DNA from: PALSA-278 sp963760285
GTDB taxonomy: Bacteria > Acidobacteriota > Terriglobia > Acidiferrales > UBA7541
Reading direction: 5' to 3'
DNA length: 64,000 nucleotides
NCBI GenBank assembly: GCA_963760285.1
Contig: CAVXCI010000003.1
Coordinates: forward strand, 310,001-374,000
Below, in pieces: positions 53,412-62,819 of the stretch. The stretch's first letter is position 1. Each line of letters begins with the position of its first letter. The notes beneath the pieces were generated by a model. The model made no database searches. It was not told where the DNA came from and saw only the letters and a list, made by a program, of their open reading frames with translations. A program made the position numbers and the translations under genes.

Positions 53412-54680
53412 ATGACACAGATGCAGAATGCACAGTCGGTTGCGCTGCAACTGGAGAAGGTCCGCGACAAACTTCCGCTGCTGTACGAGCGGGACGATAT
53501 GTTGCTGACCATGATCCAGCAGCGAGGCGACGCGGAGCGGGTCAGTTCGCGAAACCTGAGACTGCCGCTTCAAATCCGGCCGGGAGGCAAGGCAGGCCTG
53601 GCCAACATGGACGGAGGCGACCTGGGGCGCGGGTCCGGGACGACCTACGACGTGGCCCAGGTGACTCCAATTTTCTTCCGCCATGCGGTTGAAATCACAA
53701 AGTTGATCGAGTACGCGACGAACGCGCCGGACAAGGCCATCGAAAATGCAGCCAAGTTGGAAGTGAAGAACGCGATGGCGCAGTTCCGGTCGTTCCTGGA
53801 CAAAGTGCTGCAGACGGCAGGGAATGGAGTGCTAGGCACGATAGCGTCCCTCTCATCGAGCACCGCAGGGCAACCGAGCACGTTCACGATGGCCAAGCCG
53901 CCGGGCGCGCAACTGGTCTACTACAACCAGACGATCGAAGTGTACGACCCGACGCTTACAACCAACCGTGGCTCGTGCAACATCACGCTGGTGGATCCCT
54001 TCAACAGTCTCATTTCGATTGATGCGCTGCCGACGGGAACCAGTCCGAACGACGTGATTGTCCACGACGGACTGACCGGGGCACAGCCGACGTCACTTTT
54101 CGGCGTGCCGTACCACCAATCGAACGCGACGACCGGGACCTGGCTGAACCTGAACCGGGCGACGTATCCGGTGGAACTGGCAACGCCGTCGGTGAACGCC
54201 AATAACTCCACGATTACGCCAGGTTCGGTGCGGCTGGCCATCAACAAAGTGCGGAAAGCGCTGGGCGTGAGCCAGGTGGGCAAGCTGATTGCGTACACCG
54301 CTCTGGAACAGGAGCACGCGTGGGAGCAGCTGGGCGTAACCATCAGCCAGGTGATCAAGGAAGGCGGAGCGGGACGGGCACAAGACCTGGACCTGTTGTT
54401 TACCGGGCAGAAGACCATGGCGGGCGTGCCGATCAAGGCGAGCATCAACGCCAACCAGACGCGCGTGGATTTCCTGGATCTTTCCCACTGGGGACGCGCG
54501 GTGATGCAGGACATCGACTTCTATGAAGTCGGGGGGCAAACAGTGTTTCCGATTTACGGAACCAGCGGGGGAATCTCGGCAGCCTACATTTTCTACTTCA
54601 TCGTGGGATTGCAGGTTTGGTCGGATTCTCCGCGCGCGGGAGCGTACATCTACAACCTGGCGCTGCCGTCGGGATATTAG
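53412..54680 (+). CDS. Phage major capsid protein (HK97-like)
   Basis: This is a 422-aa protein. LEKVRDKLPLLYERDDMLLTMIQQRG at the start and the following basic arm resemble an HK97 N-arm. The central DVAQVTPIFFRHAVEITKLIEYATN is a likely E-loop/spine-helix region, and PIYGTSGGISAAYIFYFIVGLQVW a P-domain/A-domain end. Abundance is suggested by the strong AAGGAGG site and relaxed spacing. Its position after the scaffold (interrupted by the kinase island) supports the call. Confidence 0.82.
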   Translation: MTQMQNAQSVALQLEKVRDKLPLLYERDDMLLTMIQQRGDAERVSSRNLRLPLQIRPGGKAGLANMDGGDLGRGSGTTYDVAQVTPIFFRHAVEITKLIEYATNAPDKAIENAAKLEVKNAMAQFRSFLDKVLQTAGNGVLGTIASLSSSTAGQPSTFTMAKPPGAQLVYYNQTIEVYDPTLTTNRGSCNITLVDPFNSLISIDALPTGTSPNDVIVHDGLTGAQPTSLFGVPYHQSNATTGTWLNLNRATYPVELATPSVNANNSTITPGSVRLAINKVRKALGVSQVGKLIAYTALEQEHAWEQLGVTISQVIKEGGAGRAQDLDLLFTGQKTMAGVPIKASINANQTRVDFLDLSHWGRAVMQDIDFYEVGGQTVFPIYGTSGGISAAYIFYFIVGLQVWSDSPRAGAYIYNLALPSGY

Positions 54681-54841
54681 AGGCGATGCGGAAATGGGAG
54701 AGGGCCGGTCCGGCTTGGCAGTCGGCGGCCCTCTCGGTAAGGAACCTGATGATCTTGTAATATCCATGTACCACCGGATAACCGCAGTGTCAATACCTAT
54801 CGCAATATTAAAGACAATGGTTAGGGCGGCGGGGAACGTTG

Positions 54842-55393
54842 ATGATCGAGGTGGTGAGAGAAGCGAAATGCGCGCCGGATAGCGTGCAATCCATGGTGAC
54901 TCGCGCGGGAGGGTTGAACCGCTACGGCGAGCCAAATTATCGCGTGGTGTGGGGATGGTCGCGACTGGCATGGATAGGCGGGAAATGGGTTGATTACGAT
55001 GAGCATGGGAATGCAGTGCGGGAAGTGGTGGAGTTGCGGCAGGAGCCAAAATACGTCCCGCATGATCGCTGGCACGTGGAGCGATGGACGCCGCCGGAGG
55101 CGTATGGATCTCCGGAGGCGTGGTATGAAGAAACCACGGAGCGCGAGGACGGAATCCTGATTCCCGCCCTGGGTCCATATCCAACGCGGGGAGATTATGA
55201 GCACTCATTTACGCTGGAGGGCGAGCAGGGAGAGTTTCTGCCGTTGACGCCAAGTGTCTGCTTGGCGGTGGTGCGCGCGGTGGAGTGGTGCCGAGGGACA
55301 ACGGCGGGGGCGCGGCGAGCTGCGCTGGCGTCGAGGGAAGAACGAATCGAGAAGGAATGGGAAATGGCGGCGAATACGGCCCTGGGGATTTGA
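54842..55393 (+). CDS. Phage-block protein of unknown function
   Basis: This is a 183-aa protein. RAGGLNRYGEPNYRVVWGWSRLAWIGGKWVDYDEHGN is a distinctive Trp-rich strand block, followed by a charged C-terminal helix (RAALASREERIEKEWEMAAN). I do not recognise a family. ATG 54842 is preferred over TTG 54839. The gene follows the capsid gene by about 160 bp in an otherwise tight block. Confidence 0.65.
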   Translation: MIEVVREAKCAPDSVQSMVTRAGGLNRYGEPNYRVVWGWSRLAWIGGKWVDYDEHGNAVREVVELRQEPKYVPHDRWHVERWTPPEAYGSPEAWYEETTEREDGILIPALGPYPTRGDYEHSFTLEGEQGEFLPLTPSVCLAVVRAVEWCRGTTAGARRAALASREERIEKEWEMAANTALGI

Positions 55394-55423
55394 GTTCCGG
55401 CGAGTGTAGACGGAGGAGGAAGC

Positions 55424-56119
55424 GTGGAGAAAACAACGACAGGCAAACAGCGAGGCGGGACAGCAGCGGAAACAAAGGCGCCACTTGGATCCCGGGCGGT
55501 GCGGTATATAAATGACGCGGGGCCAGTTCCGCAAGGGACGGCGGTGATTGCGTCCGTGAGCGATCAGGAGTGGGTGATTCCGCGGACGTACGGAATCTTC
55601 CGCATACCGGCGTGTGAAAAGGGACAGCCTTTCACAGTGCTGGAAGTGGGCGCGCGCACGGATGCCATTGACCTGGGCGACAACCGCAAACTGCCGTTCG
55701 CTATCGGCGCGCGGGACATCGCGGAAGACCTGGTGCAGGAATTGGAACGGCACGGAGTGTTTGTGTGCGCAAGTGGCGTGCCGACCGAAGAGGAACTGCA
55801 CGACGCACGGACGAAACGTGAAGCATGGCTCCGCGAATTGATTCAGGAAGCGGACATGATGTGGGCGCGCGGGCATACGTACCGCGAAATTTCAGACATG
55901 CATCGGCGCGCGACAATGGCACTGGGCGTGGAACGGGAATGGGCGTATGTTCCGGGTCAACACATGGATTGCCCAGTGTGCGGCGAGAAGATTAAGGCCA
56001 ACGTTGCGGTGTGCAAGCATTGCCGCGCGGTGCTGGATGCCGAACGCGCGGCGAAGCACGGAATTGCCGCGCATGGAGTGGCAGTGAGAATGCCGGCGCA
56101 AACGGTAGGAAAATCTTAG
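55424..56119 (+). CDS. Phage-block protein with C-terminal zinc ribbon
   Basis: This is a 231-aa protein with a GTG start after CGGAGGAGG. The N-terminal domain (VIPRTYGIFRIPACEKGQPFTVLEVG, ARDIAEDLVQELERHGVFVC) is followed by a helical part, then a zinc ribbon (CPVCGEKIKANVAVCKHCRAVL). No named family is recognised. It is the second protein in this block with paired CxxC motifs, after the portal. Confidence 0.65.
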   Translation: MEKTTTGKQRGGTAAETKAPLGSRAVRYINDAGPVPQGTAVIASVSDQEWVIPRTYGIFRIPACEKGQPFTVLEVGARTDAIDLGDNRKLPFAIGARDIAEDLVQELERHGVFVCASGVPTEEELHDARTKREAWLRELIQEADMMWARGHTYREISDMHRRATMALGVEREWAYVPGQHMDCPVCGEKIKANVAVCKHCRAVLDAERAAKHGIAAHGVAVRMPAQTVGKS

Positions 56120-56159
56120 CCGGCGGGAAGATCAAGCGCGGGGGGAGCGAGGGAAACCG

Positions 56160-58859
56160 ATGAGAGCCATGCGAGGACTTATCAACAAAGCAGCTTGCAT
56201 AGCCGTGCTGACTGGATGCGCGGCGGCAATGGCGTTCGCACAGGGGTCGCGTAAAGACGATATTGTGCTGAACGCGGCGGGGAAGCCCGTGGCTGGCGCG
56301 ACGATAACCGTCTGCGTGGGCGACTCTAACGTGGTGCCATGCACGCCGCTGGCGACGCTATATACAGACGCGACCCTGACGGTGCAATCGCCAAATCCGT
56401 TTCAGGCGGACGGCCTGGGGAATTATCATTTCTACGCCGCTCCCGGACGCTACACGATTCAGATCGGGGGGTCCGGAATTTCTCCGCAAACATACGAGGA
56501 TACAATCCTGCCGAATGATCCGACGGAGCCGTCGTTTTCGAGCGTGACGGCGACCGGGAGCATTTCGGCTTCCACGCTGTCCCTGGGAGGAAATCTCTCG
56601 GTGGCGGGATCGGCGACGATCAACGGCTCGGAGAACGTTGTGGGAACTCTGACGGCGGGATCATTCAGTCTGACGAATTTTATGCCGTCATCGCTGACGG
56701 TGACGGGGAATGAAACGATCCAAGGGCCAAAGCCTCGAGTGGACGTGACCGCCTACGGCGCGAAGGGCGACGGAGTGACGGATGACACCAGCGCAATACA
56801 GGCGGCCATCAATGCGGCCTGCCAAGACACATCGGGCGGAGGGGGAGTGATTTTCTTTCCCCCGACAAATCAGGCGTATGCGTTGTCACAACCGCAGAAT
56901 CCTTCCACCGCGCCGGTTCTGAGTATCAGCTCCTGCACAAGCACTGGTGTGACATTTGAGGGAGGCGGCTCTCCTGCTGGAGCGCAGCAGCAATTTGCGC
57001 GCAGCCCGATGACGCGAATCGGAGTTTTGAAATTGGGTTCCAGTCCGAATCTTGCGCCGGTCTTTTTGGTGGGGACGGGGAACGTTGATGTGACATTCCG
57101 GAATCTTTCGATTTTTGGCTACAATCAGGCGATCCAGGCCTATAACACAGTCGGACTAGTGTTGGACAACATGGGGCTGGCGGTGGGAAATGCGCAGGGC
57201 GGCGCGACGAACTGCACAACGGTGGACTGCACGTCAGACAACACCCCGCTGGCAATTTACAGTTCATTCTGGATTTGGGTGAACCAGACAGCGCTGCAGG
57301 CGGGGCCGACGGGAGGATATGCAACGGTCTTCGCAAATTCCAATTCAGCGAATACCACAGGATTGGTACGGCTCGATAAAGTGACCACGGCGGGAGGGGG
57401 ATTTCTGTTTGACCAGAGAGACACGTCCTCAATGGCAACCGGGAATTATGAGTTTCACACGGTGGCCATGGAAGGCGCGAGCGCGGAACCATTCTTTACG
57501 ATCCTGAACAGCAACGGTGGATCGGCGACGCGAAATATTGGTCCGTTTATTTTTGAAGACAGCGCGGCCTATGATTGCACCAACGGCACGCCTTTCTTGC
57601 GCATGAACGCGGCGCACACGAACCTGGCCACGCTTCTGGTGAAAAACTCCGACGGCTGCAATGCATCCGCGCCGCTGCAGGTGCAGGCCGGGAACGCGTA
57701 CAACGTGGTGGTGGAAGGCAATTCGTTCCAGTCACGAATTCCGGTGGACGGAAGCGGCAACCCGCTGGGACCGGCGGAGACGGACAACCAGAACGGCAGG
57801 GATTACATAACGCCGACGCTAGATACCAACAGGCTGCGCACGGATTACACCAACTGCTGCGGCGTGGGGACGGGGTCGGACGGATCGCCGATCCGCATGG
57901 CGCCATCGGGCGGCGTACAGTCGACCGTGGCATTGGATCCCGGACAGGCGGCGGGGCAGGGCGGCCTGCTCTTTGGGGATGGGGTGAATGCGGGGTATAA
58001 CGCAAACCTGCTGGAGCAAACCAGCGGAGGAGACGACACGCTGGATGTGGCGTTTGCACAGGCCACACCGCCGACGGGACTTTCTGCGACGGCGGGAAGC
58101 TCCGGCTCATGCACTGCAGGGACGTACTATTATGTTGTGACGGCGTATTCGGGCAGCGCAGCAACGACTTCAACAGCATCGAACGAAGCGAATGCAACAG
58201 TGGGCGCGAGCGGATCGGTGGCACTTAGCTGGACTCCCGCGATAGGTCCAAATATCACGGGATATCAAATCACGCGGAGTACGATTTCGGAAGGAGAGTT
58301 CTTCGGGGGAAAGCAGTATGAGGTGACGGGCGCGGGAGCGAATTCGTTCACTGACACGTGCGCCAGCACCAGCAGCGGCTCAGTAACTTTCTGGAATCAA
58401 ACCTTCGCGGCGTTTCACCGATTCTCGCAGCGGAAGCTTGGAGTTGACAACGTGTCACCTGCGGCGCAACTGGACGTGGTGGCGCAGGACGCGAGCACGG
58501 TGGGGTTCAGCGTGAAGGCCGCAGCGTCGCCTTCTACGAACATCTGGCAGGTGCTGAATTCCGGCGGGACGGCGCAGGCCTACATCGACGGCGGGTTCAA
58601 TGTCGTGGCCGGCGGGCATGAAAATCGCACCGCGGCTAATTCGGACACAGCGGGAACGCTGACAATCACCAGTTCGTCCAGCGGGACGAAAACTTTCGCG
58701 CCGGCATACAGCAACGCGCCAGCGTGCGTAGCGAGCCCGCAGTCAAATCTGGGAACAACCACATGGTGGGTGACGACGACGGCAAGCGCGATGACCATCA
58801 ATCTAAGCGTGTCCTCCACGGCATCTTTCTTCTACAGTTGCACGGGAAATCCGAATTAG
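56160..58859 (+). CDS. Tail-spike-like pectate-lyase-fold protein with signal peptide
   Basis: This is an 899-aa protein. Residues 8-27 (INKAACIAVLTGCAAAMAFA) look like a signal peptide, unusual for a phage structural protein. The next ~170 residues include an Ig/carboxypeptidase-like segment (NAAGKPVAGATITVCVGD) and repeated TG-rich strands. From VDVTAYGAKGDGVTDDTSAIQAAINAA the sequence matches the pectate_lyase_3 tail-spike start, followed by beta-helix turns. A fibronectin-like domain (PPTGLSATAGSSG, then LSWTPAIGPNITGYQITRS) and a beta-rich C-terminus complete it. It probably binds or degrades host surface polysaccharide. GAGGGAAACCG precedes the start. Confidence 0.78.
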   Translation: MRAMRGLINKAACIAVLTGCAAAMAFAQGSRKDDIVLNAAGKPVAGATITVCVGDSNVVPCTPLATLYTDATLTVQSPNPFQADGLGNYHFYAAPGRYTIQIGGSGISPQTYEDTILPNDPTEPSFSSVTATGSISASTLSLGGNLSVAGSATINGSENVVGTLTAGSFSLTNFMPSSLTVTGNETIQGPKPRVDVTAYGAKGDGVTDDTSAIQAAINAACQDTSGGGGVIFFPPTNQAYALSQPQNPSTAPVLSISSCTSTGVTFEGGGSPAGAQQQFARSPMTRIGVLKLGSSPNLAPVFLVGTGNVDVTFRNLSIFGYNQAIQAYNTVGLVLDNMGLAVGNAQGGATNCTTVDCTSDNTPLAIYSSFWIWVNQTALQAGPTGGYATVFANSNSANTTGLVRLDKVTTAGGGFLFDQRDTSSMATGNYEFHTVAMEGASAEPFFTILNSNGGSATRNIGPFIFEDSAAYDCTNGTPFLRMNAAHTNLATLLVKNSDGCNASAPLQVQAGNAYNVVVEGNSFQSRIPVDGSGNPLGPAETDNQNGRDYITPTLDTNRLRTDYTNCCGVGTGSDGSPIRMAPSGGVQSTVALDPGQAAGQGGLLFGDGVNAGYNANLLEQTSGGDDTLDVAFAQATPPTGLSATAGSSGSCTAGTYYYVVTAYSGSAATTSTASNEANATVGASGSVALSWTPAIGPNITGYQITRSTISEGEFFGGKQYEVTGAGANSFTDTCASTSSGSVTFWNQTFAAFHRFSQRKLGVDNVSPAAQLDVVAQDASTVGFSVKAAASPSTNIWQVLNSGGTAQAYIDGGFNVVAGGHENRTAANSDTAGTLTITSSSSGTKTFAPAYSNAPACVASPQSNLGTTTWWVTTTASAMTINLSVSSTASFFYSCTGNPN

Positions 58860-58895
58860 TCCCCCTGCGCACACAACAACCAGGGAAGGGAATCC

Positions 58896-59138
58896 ATGCG
58901 CAATCTGGACGTGTGGCTAAAGGGAGTGCTGGCCGCAGGAATTTCCGGCGGAGCGAATGGCGTGGTGACAGGCTTCGCGGCGATCGGCATTGACCCCAAT
59001 CATTTCAACCTCGCCGCGGGGTTCAATCACACGCTGCAAATCGCGGGGGTCAGCGCGGCCATGTCCGCCATGCTGGGCGTGGCGCTTTTTCTGCGGCAAT
59101 CTCCGCTGCCGGCTAACGGGAACTCCATCGAACGCTGA
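58896..59138 (+). CDS. Holin-like small membrane protein
   Basis: This is an 80-aa protein after GGGAAGGGAATCC. Two hydrophobic helices (VLAAGISGGANGVVTGFAAIG and LQIAGVSAAMSAMLGVALFL) are separated by a short hydrophilic loop. A short charged N-terminus and this topology fit phage holins, but no lysin gene is in the window to support it. Confidence 0.55.
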   Translation: MRNLDVWLKGVLAAGISGGANGVVTGFAAIGIDPNHFNLAAGFNHTLQIAGVSAAMSAMLGVALFLRQSPLPANGNSIER

Positions 59139-59168
59139 GCCGTTCTCCCACTGAAAAGGAGAAAACAA

Positions 59169-59873
59169 ATGCCAGTTGTGGAATCTTCGGCGTATGCGCA
59201 GGCGGAAGACGCGCTCACCCTGGCACGCTCGCTGATGAACGATGCGGCGGGCGTGGTGTTCACGGATGCAGTTCTGATTCCGTTCCTCAATTCGGCGTAT
59301 GACGCGCTGCAGCGGGAGCTGGCGGAAGCGGGCGCGTCCGTGCTGACGGACCAGATGGACCTGGACCTCCCGCTGGAATCGAATGGCGTTACGCCCACAC
59401 AACTCAACGATACAAGCACGCCGCAGCTGCCGACGGACTTGCTGGTCCCGCATCAACTATGGGAGATGGTCACTGGATCGTGCGACGTATTCGTTCCCAT
59501 GGAAAAGATTACAGGAGGGCTGCCGAATTTGAACCCGTCGAGCTATCTGCGATTTTGGGAATGGATCGCGGACAACATCAACCTGGTGGGCGCGACGCAG
59601 GCGATCACAGTACGCATACGGTATGAAAAGGCGCTGCCGGAGGTGGTTTACAACACGGATCCGATTCTGATTCGCGCGGCGACGGATCCAGTGGCCTATG
59701 CCACGGCGGCGATGGCGGCGCGATCACGAGGAGCGCAGGCGCTGGCTGCGGACCTAGCAGAAGCCGCCGAAGAAGCGGCAGAGCAGGTGATCCAGCGATA
59801 CGTGCGTGGCGAGCAGTTCAAAGGACGGCGGCGAAAGCCCTACGGCTACCGAAGACGGATTGTTTACCTGTGA
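59169..59873 (+). CDS. Putative head-tail adaptor
   Basis: This is a 234-aa protein. The helical N-terminus (QAEDALTLARSLMNDAAGVVFTDAVLIPFLNSAYDALQRELAEAG) resembles adaptor proteins that bind the portal in short-tailed phages, where a FTDAxLxxFLNxAY-type stretch is frequent. The C-terminus is basic (RRRKPYGYRRRIVYL). ATG 59169 follows AAAAGGAGAAAAC. Location just before the nozzle-like gene agrees with this role. Confidence 0.65.
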   Translation: MPVVESSAYAQAEDALTLARSLMNDAAGVVFTDAVLIPFLNSAYDALQRELAEAGASVLTDQMDLDLPLESNGVTPTQLNDTSTPQLPTDLLVPHQLWEMVTGSCDVFVPMEKITGGLPNLNPSSYLRFWEWIADNINLVGATQAITVRIRYEKALPEVVYNTDPILIRAATDPVAYATAAMAARSRGAQALAADLAEAAEEAAEQVIQRYVRGEQFKGRRRKPYGYRRRIVYL

Positions 59874-59938
59874 CAATTGTGGACCGGATGTTGTCCAGTT
59901 TAACGAGGTCGGCTGCGGAAAAAAGTACAGGAGGAAAT

Positions 59939-60292
59939 ATGGCGCTGATATTTACGCTGGTGGACACGTGGGATGACGGAAAGCGGATACATGTGTGCGG
60001 GACGGTGAGCGCAACGGGCAATTACACAACGGGTGGGGATACGCTGGACCTATCTCAATTTCCGATTGTGGCTTCCACGCGGCCGCCGTTGGCGGGGACA
60101 AGCTGGATGGACGGCCTAGCGGGCTACGACTACGTTTTTTCTCCGGGAACGGCTTTGAACGCCAACAAGGTGAAAATGTTTCAGCAGGCGGCATCGGCGG
60201 GGCCATTTGCGGAACTGGCGACGGGCGCTTATCCTACGGCGATTCAAAACGACACGATCACGTTCTACGGAATCTTCAAGAAGCTGCAATAG
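59939..60292 (+). CDS. Small virion-like protein of unknown function
   Basis: This is a 117-aa all-beta-looking protein (ALIFTLVDTWDDGKRIHVCGTVSATGNYTTGG). ATG 59939 follows an ideal ACAGGAGGAAAT. A GTG at 59870 overlapping the previous gene is less likely. Family not recognised; the position suggests a head or tail component. Confidence 0.65.
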   Translation: MALIFTLVDTWDDGKRIHVCGTVSATGNYTTGGDTLDLSQFPIVASTRPPLAGTSWMDGLAGYDYVFSPGTALNANKVKMFQQAASAGPFAELATGAYPTAIQNDTITFYGIFKKLQ

Positions 60293-60362
60293 AATCGTTC
60301 ACTTCATTCCGACTAATTTTCATCCTTGAAAGAGAGATTTCCGAAATGATGAGTGAGCCGCA

Positions 60363-62741
60363 ATGAGTGTGGAATCGTTCGATCCGCTGCCGCTGGAAAT
60401 CTTCGGCGGATGGGTGACGCTGTTGGATCCTTCCAGCGTGCCTCCGGGACTTTCGCCGAGTCTGCAGGACGTGGAATTCATTCCTGGCGGAGTGCGCATG
60501 CGCGCGGGACTGCTGCCGGCGTTCGCGGCGCTGTCCAATCTGGCAAATGTTAACGGGTTGAAGACCTTCACTACCACGAATGGCGTGGAACGACTGATGG
60601 TCTTCGACGCGCTGGGGAACCTTTACAAGGAAAATCCGCCGGGAGTGCTTTCACTTGTGCATGCGGGGGGCACCGCGGGATTGTTCATGGATTCCATCAC
60701 GTTATTTGGCCGCGAATACATGGGGTTCGGCGATGGCGAAATGGGGCAGGATATCCCGCGACAATTTGACGATACATTCTTCGATCGCGTGAGCCAGGTG
60801 GGCCCGGGCGAGGGTCCCAGCGTGGCGGACGCAACGGCGGCGGGAAGTATTTCGCCGGGTATCCATCAGTGCGTGGTGATTTTTCAGACGCGACAGGGCT
60901 ATTGGACGGCTCCGTCGCCACCGGTGAGCTGGACGGCGGCAGGCGGAAAACAGGCGCAGCTGACGAATATCCCGATCGGGCCGGCGAATGTGACGGCGCG
61001 GCTGCTGGCGTTCACCGCGGCGGGCGGTGCGAATTTCTACCAGGTGCCGGCCACAATGTTGATCAACGACAACACGACGACTTCGCTGCAGATTGATTTC
61101 GACGACACCATTCTGTTGGCGGGTCTGAGCATGGATGAGAATTTTAATTTCATCGAACTGCCGTGCCAGGCGGGCGTGATGGGATACGTGGAGAGGCTCT
61201 TCTGGTGGGGGGAGCGCGCCAATATGTCCAACTGGCGCAACCTCACCTTTGATGGAGGCTTCGACCTCTCCGGCAATGGACGTCCGTTGGGATGGACGCT
61301 GGACGCGACTAACGGAGCGGGAGCCGGCCAGACCGTCAACAGCGTGTGGGGCAGCGCATATCAGATCACGGCGGATGGGACCACGCCGGAGCGCGGACTG
61401 ATTTATCAGGGAGCGATCACGGACGCGGAGGGAAACCCGCTGCTGCAAAACAATACGGATTATTCAGTACGCGCGACAGTGATGCGCAGCGCCAATCTTT
61501 CCAGCGGCACACTGCATGTTGTCGCGTACAGCCCTTCGATGGGACTGATCGGAAGCGGACTGGCGTTGACGGCACTGCAAGTGACAGGTTCCTACGCGGA
61601 ATACACCGCAGATTTATTCCCGCCACAAACATTGCTTCCAGCTGACTTGCAGTTGCGCGTATATGCCGATGGGACGCCCGGGCCGAATGGCGAATCGTTC
61701 GTGGTGGACAATATCGAAATATTTCCGACGCAAGCGGCGCAGAACGGGTCGCTGGTGCGCGCGTCGCAAACGGAAAGTCCAGAAAGCTACGACGGCGTGA
61801 CGGGATTCCTGTTGGTATCGCCGAATAACGGGCAGGCGATTCGCGCGGCGTTCACTTTGCGCAATCTGCTCTATTTCGTGAAAGAACGGAGCCTGTACGT
61901 AACTTCCGATGATGGCGTGGACGAACCCAGCCTGTGGGATATCGAGGAAGTGTCGAACACGGTAGGAACGCCATCGGCGCACGGAGTTGGCTACGGCGAG
62001 GAATGGGTGGTGATTGCCGGGCGGTCCGGAGTGTATTACTTCGACGGCGGCGAGCCGGTAAAGCTTTCGCAGGAAATTCAGCCCACGTGGGATCAGATCA
62101 ACTGGCAGTACGGCGAGAATCTGTGGGTGCAAGCAGACACGCAGCATAAGCGGATTTACATTGGTGTTCCGATGGTTACGGCGACGCAGCCCAACCTGGT
62201 CCTGGTACTGGATTTCACGGAAGGATTTGAAGCGCCTCTGGGTGGAGCGGGCACATCGGGGCGGGGGAGAAAATGGGTTCCGTGGAGCGTGGGAGCGAAT
62301 TCGTGCGGATTGATTGAACGCCCCGGCGGTACGGCGGAGATTTTCTTCGGGAACAATGCGGGCGACGGAAATATCTACACGCCCACGGAAGGGCAATATT
62401 CCGACAACGGAGCAGCAATTAATGCCTTCTACACCACGGCATTTCTGAGCCGCACGGGGCCGACGGGGAGAAATTTGTTCGGGTATCTTACGGCCTATGC
62501 GCAGGGCGCAGGAATGCTGGAGCTGAGCGCGATCACCCCCGGCGATGTGGCTATGGTCACGCTGGGCGCGTGGAATTTGGCAAGCCCGTCCGGCATGGAT
62601 ATGGAGCTGATGACCAACGTTCTTGCGGAGCGGGTGAGCTATCAGTTCGGGACGAGCGCCGCGAGGTCGTGGTTCGCGGTGACGAAATTCTGTCCGTGGG
62701 CAAAACCGGATCCGTTTGCGCTTGTCCGCGGACACAACTAG
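60363..62741 (+). CDS. Tail tubular (nozzle-like) protein
   Basis: This is a 792-aa protein. The N-terminus (GGWVTLLDPSSVPPGLSPSLQDVEFIPGGVRMRAGL) and the series of propeller-like strands (TAFLSRTGPTGRNLFGYLTAYAQ) resemble the gp12-type nozzle of podoviruses and large tail proteins of short-tailed phages. A jelly-roll-like insert lies near residues 310-460 (LGWTLDATNGAGAGQTVNSVWG). It would close the tail tube below the adaptor. Its size and gene order, rather than a sharp motif, support this. Confidence 0.6.
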   Translation: MSVESFDPLPLEIFGGWVTLLDPSSVPPGLSPSLQDVEFIPGGVRMRAGLLPAFAALSNLANVNGLKTFTTTNGVERLMVFDALGNLYKENPPGVLSLVHAGGTAGLFMDSITLFGREYMGFGDGEMGQDIPRQFDDTFFDRVSQVGPGEGPSVADATAAGSISPGIHQCVVIFQTRQGYWTAPSPPVSWTAAGGKQAQLTNIPIGPANVTARLLAFTAAGGANFYQVPATMLINDNTTTSLQIDFDDTILLAGLSMDENFNFIELPCQAGVMGYVERLFWWGERANMSNWRNLTFDGGFDLSGNGRPLGWTLDATNGAGAGQTVNSVWGSAYQITADGTTPERGLIYQGAITDAEGNPLLQNNTDYSVRATVMRSANLSSGTLHVVAYSPSMGLIGSGLALTALQVTGSYAEYTADLFPPQTLLPADLQLRVYADGTPGPNGESFVVDNIEIFPTQAAQNGSLVRASQTESPESYDGVTGFLLVSPNNGQAIRAAFTLRNLLYFVKERSLYVTSDDGVDEPSLWDIEEVSNTVGTPSAHGVGYGEEWVVIAGRSGVYYFDGGEPVKLSQEIQPTWDQINWQYGENLWVQADTQHKRIYIGVPMVTATQPNLVLVLDFTEGFEAPLGGAGTSGRGRKWVPWSVGANSCGLIERPGGTAEIFFGNNAGDGNIYTPTEGQYSDNGAAINAFYTTAFLSRTGPTGRNLFGYLTAYAQGAGMLELSAITPGDVAMVTLGAWNLASPSGMDMELMTNVLAERVSYQFGTSAARSWFAVTKFCPWAKPDPFALVRGHN

Positions 62742-62819
62742 CACCGTGCGAAGGTCACCTCATTAGGGCAATCCAGCGGGACGCGCTGAAATTCGGCCGC
62801 CAGACATCGAGGTAATAAA

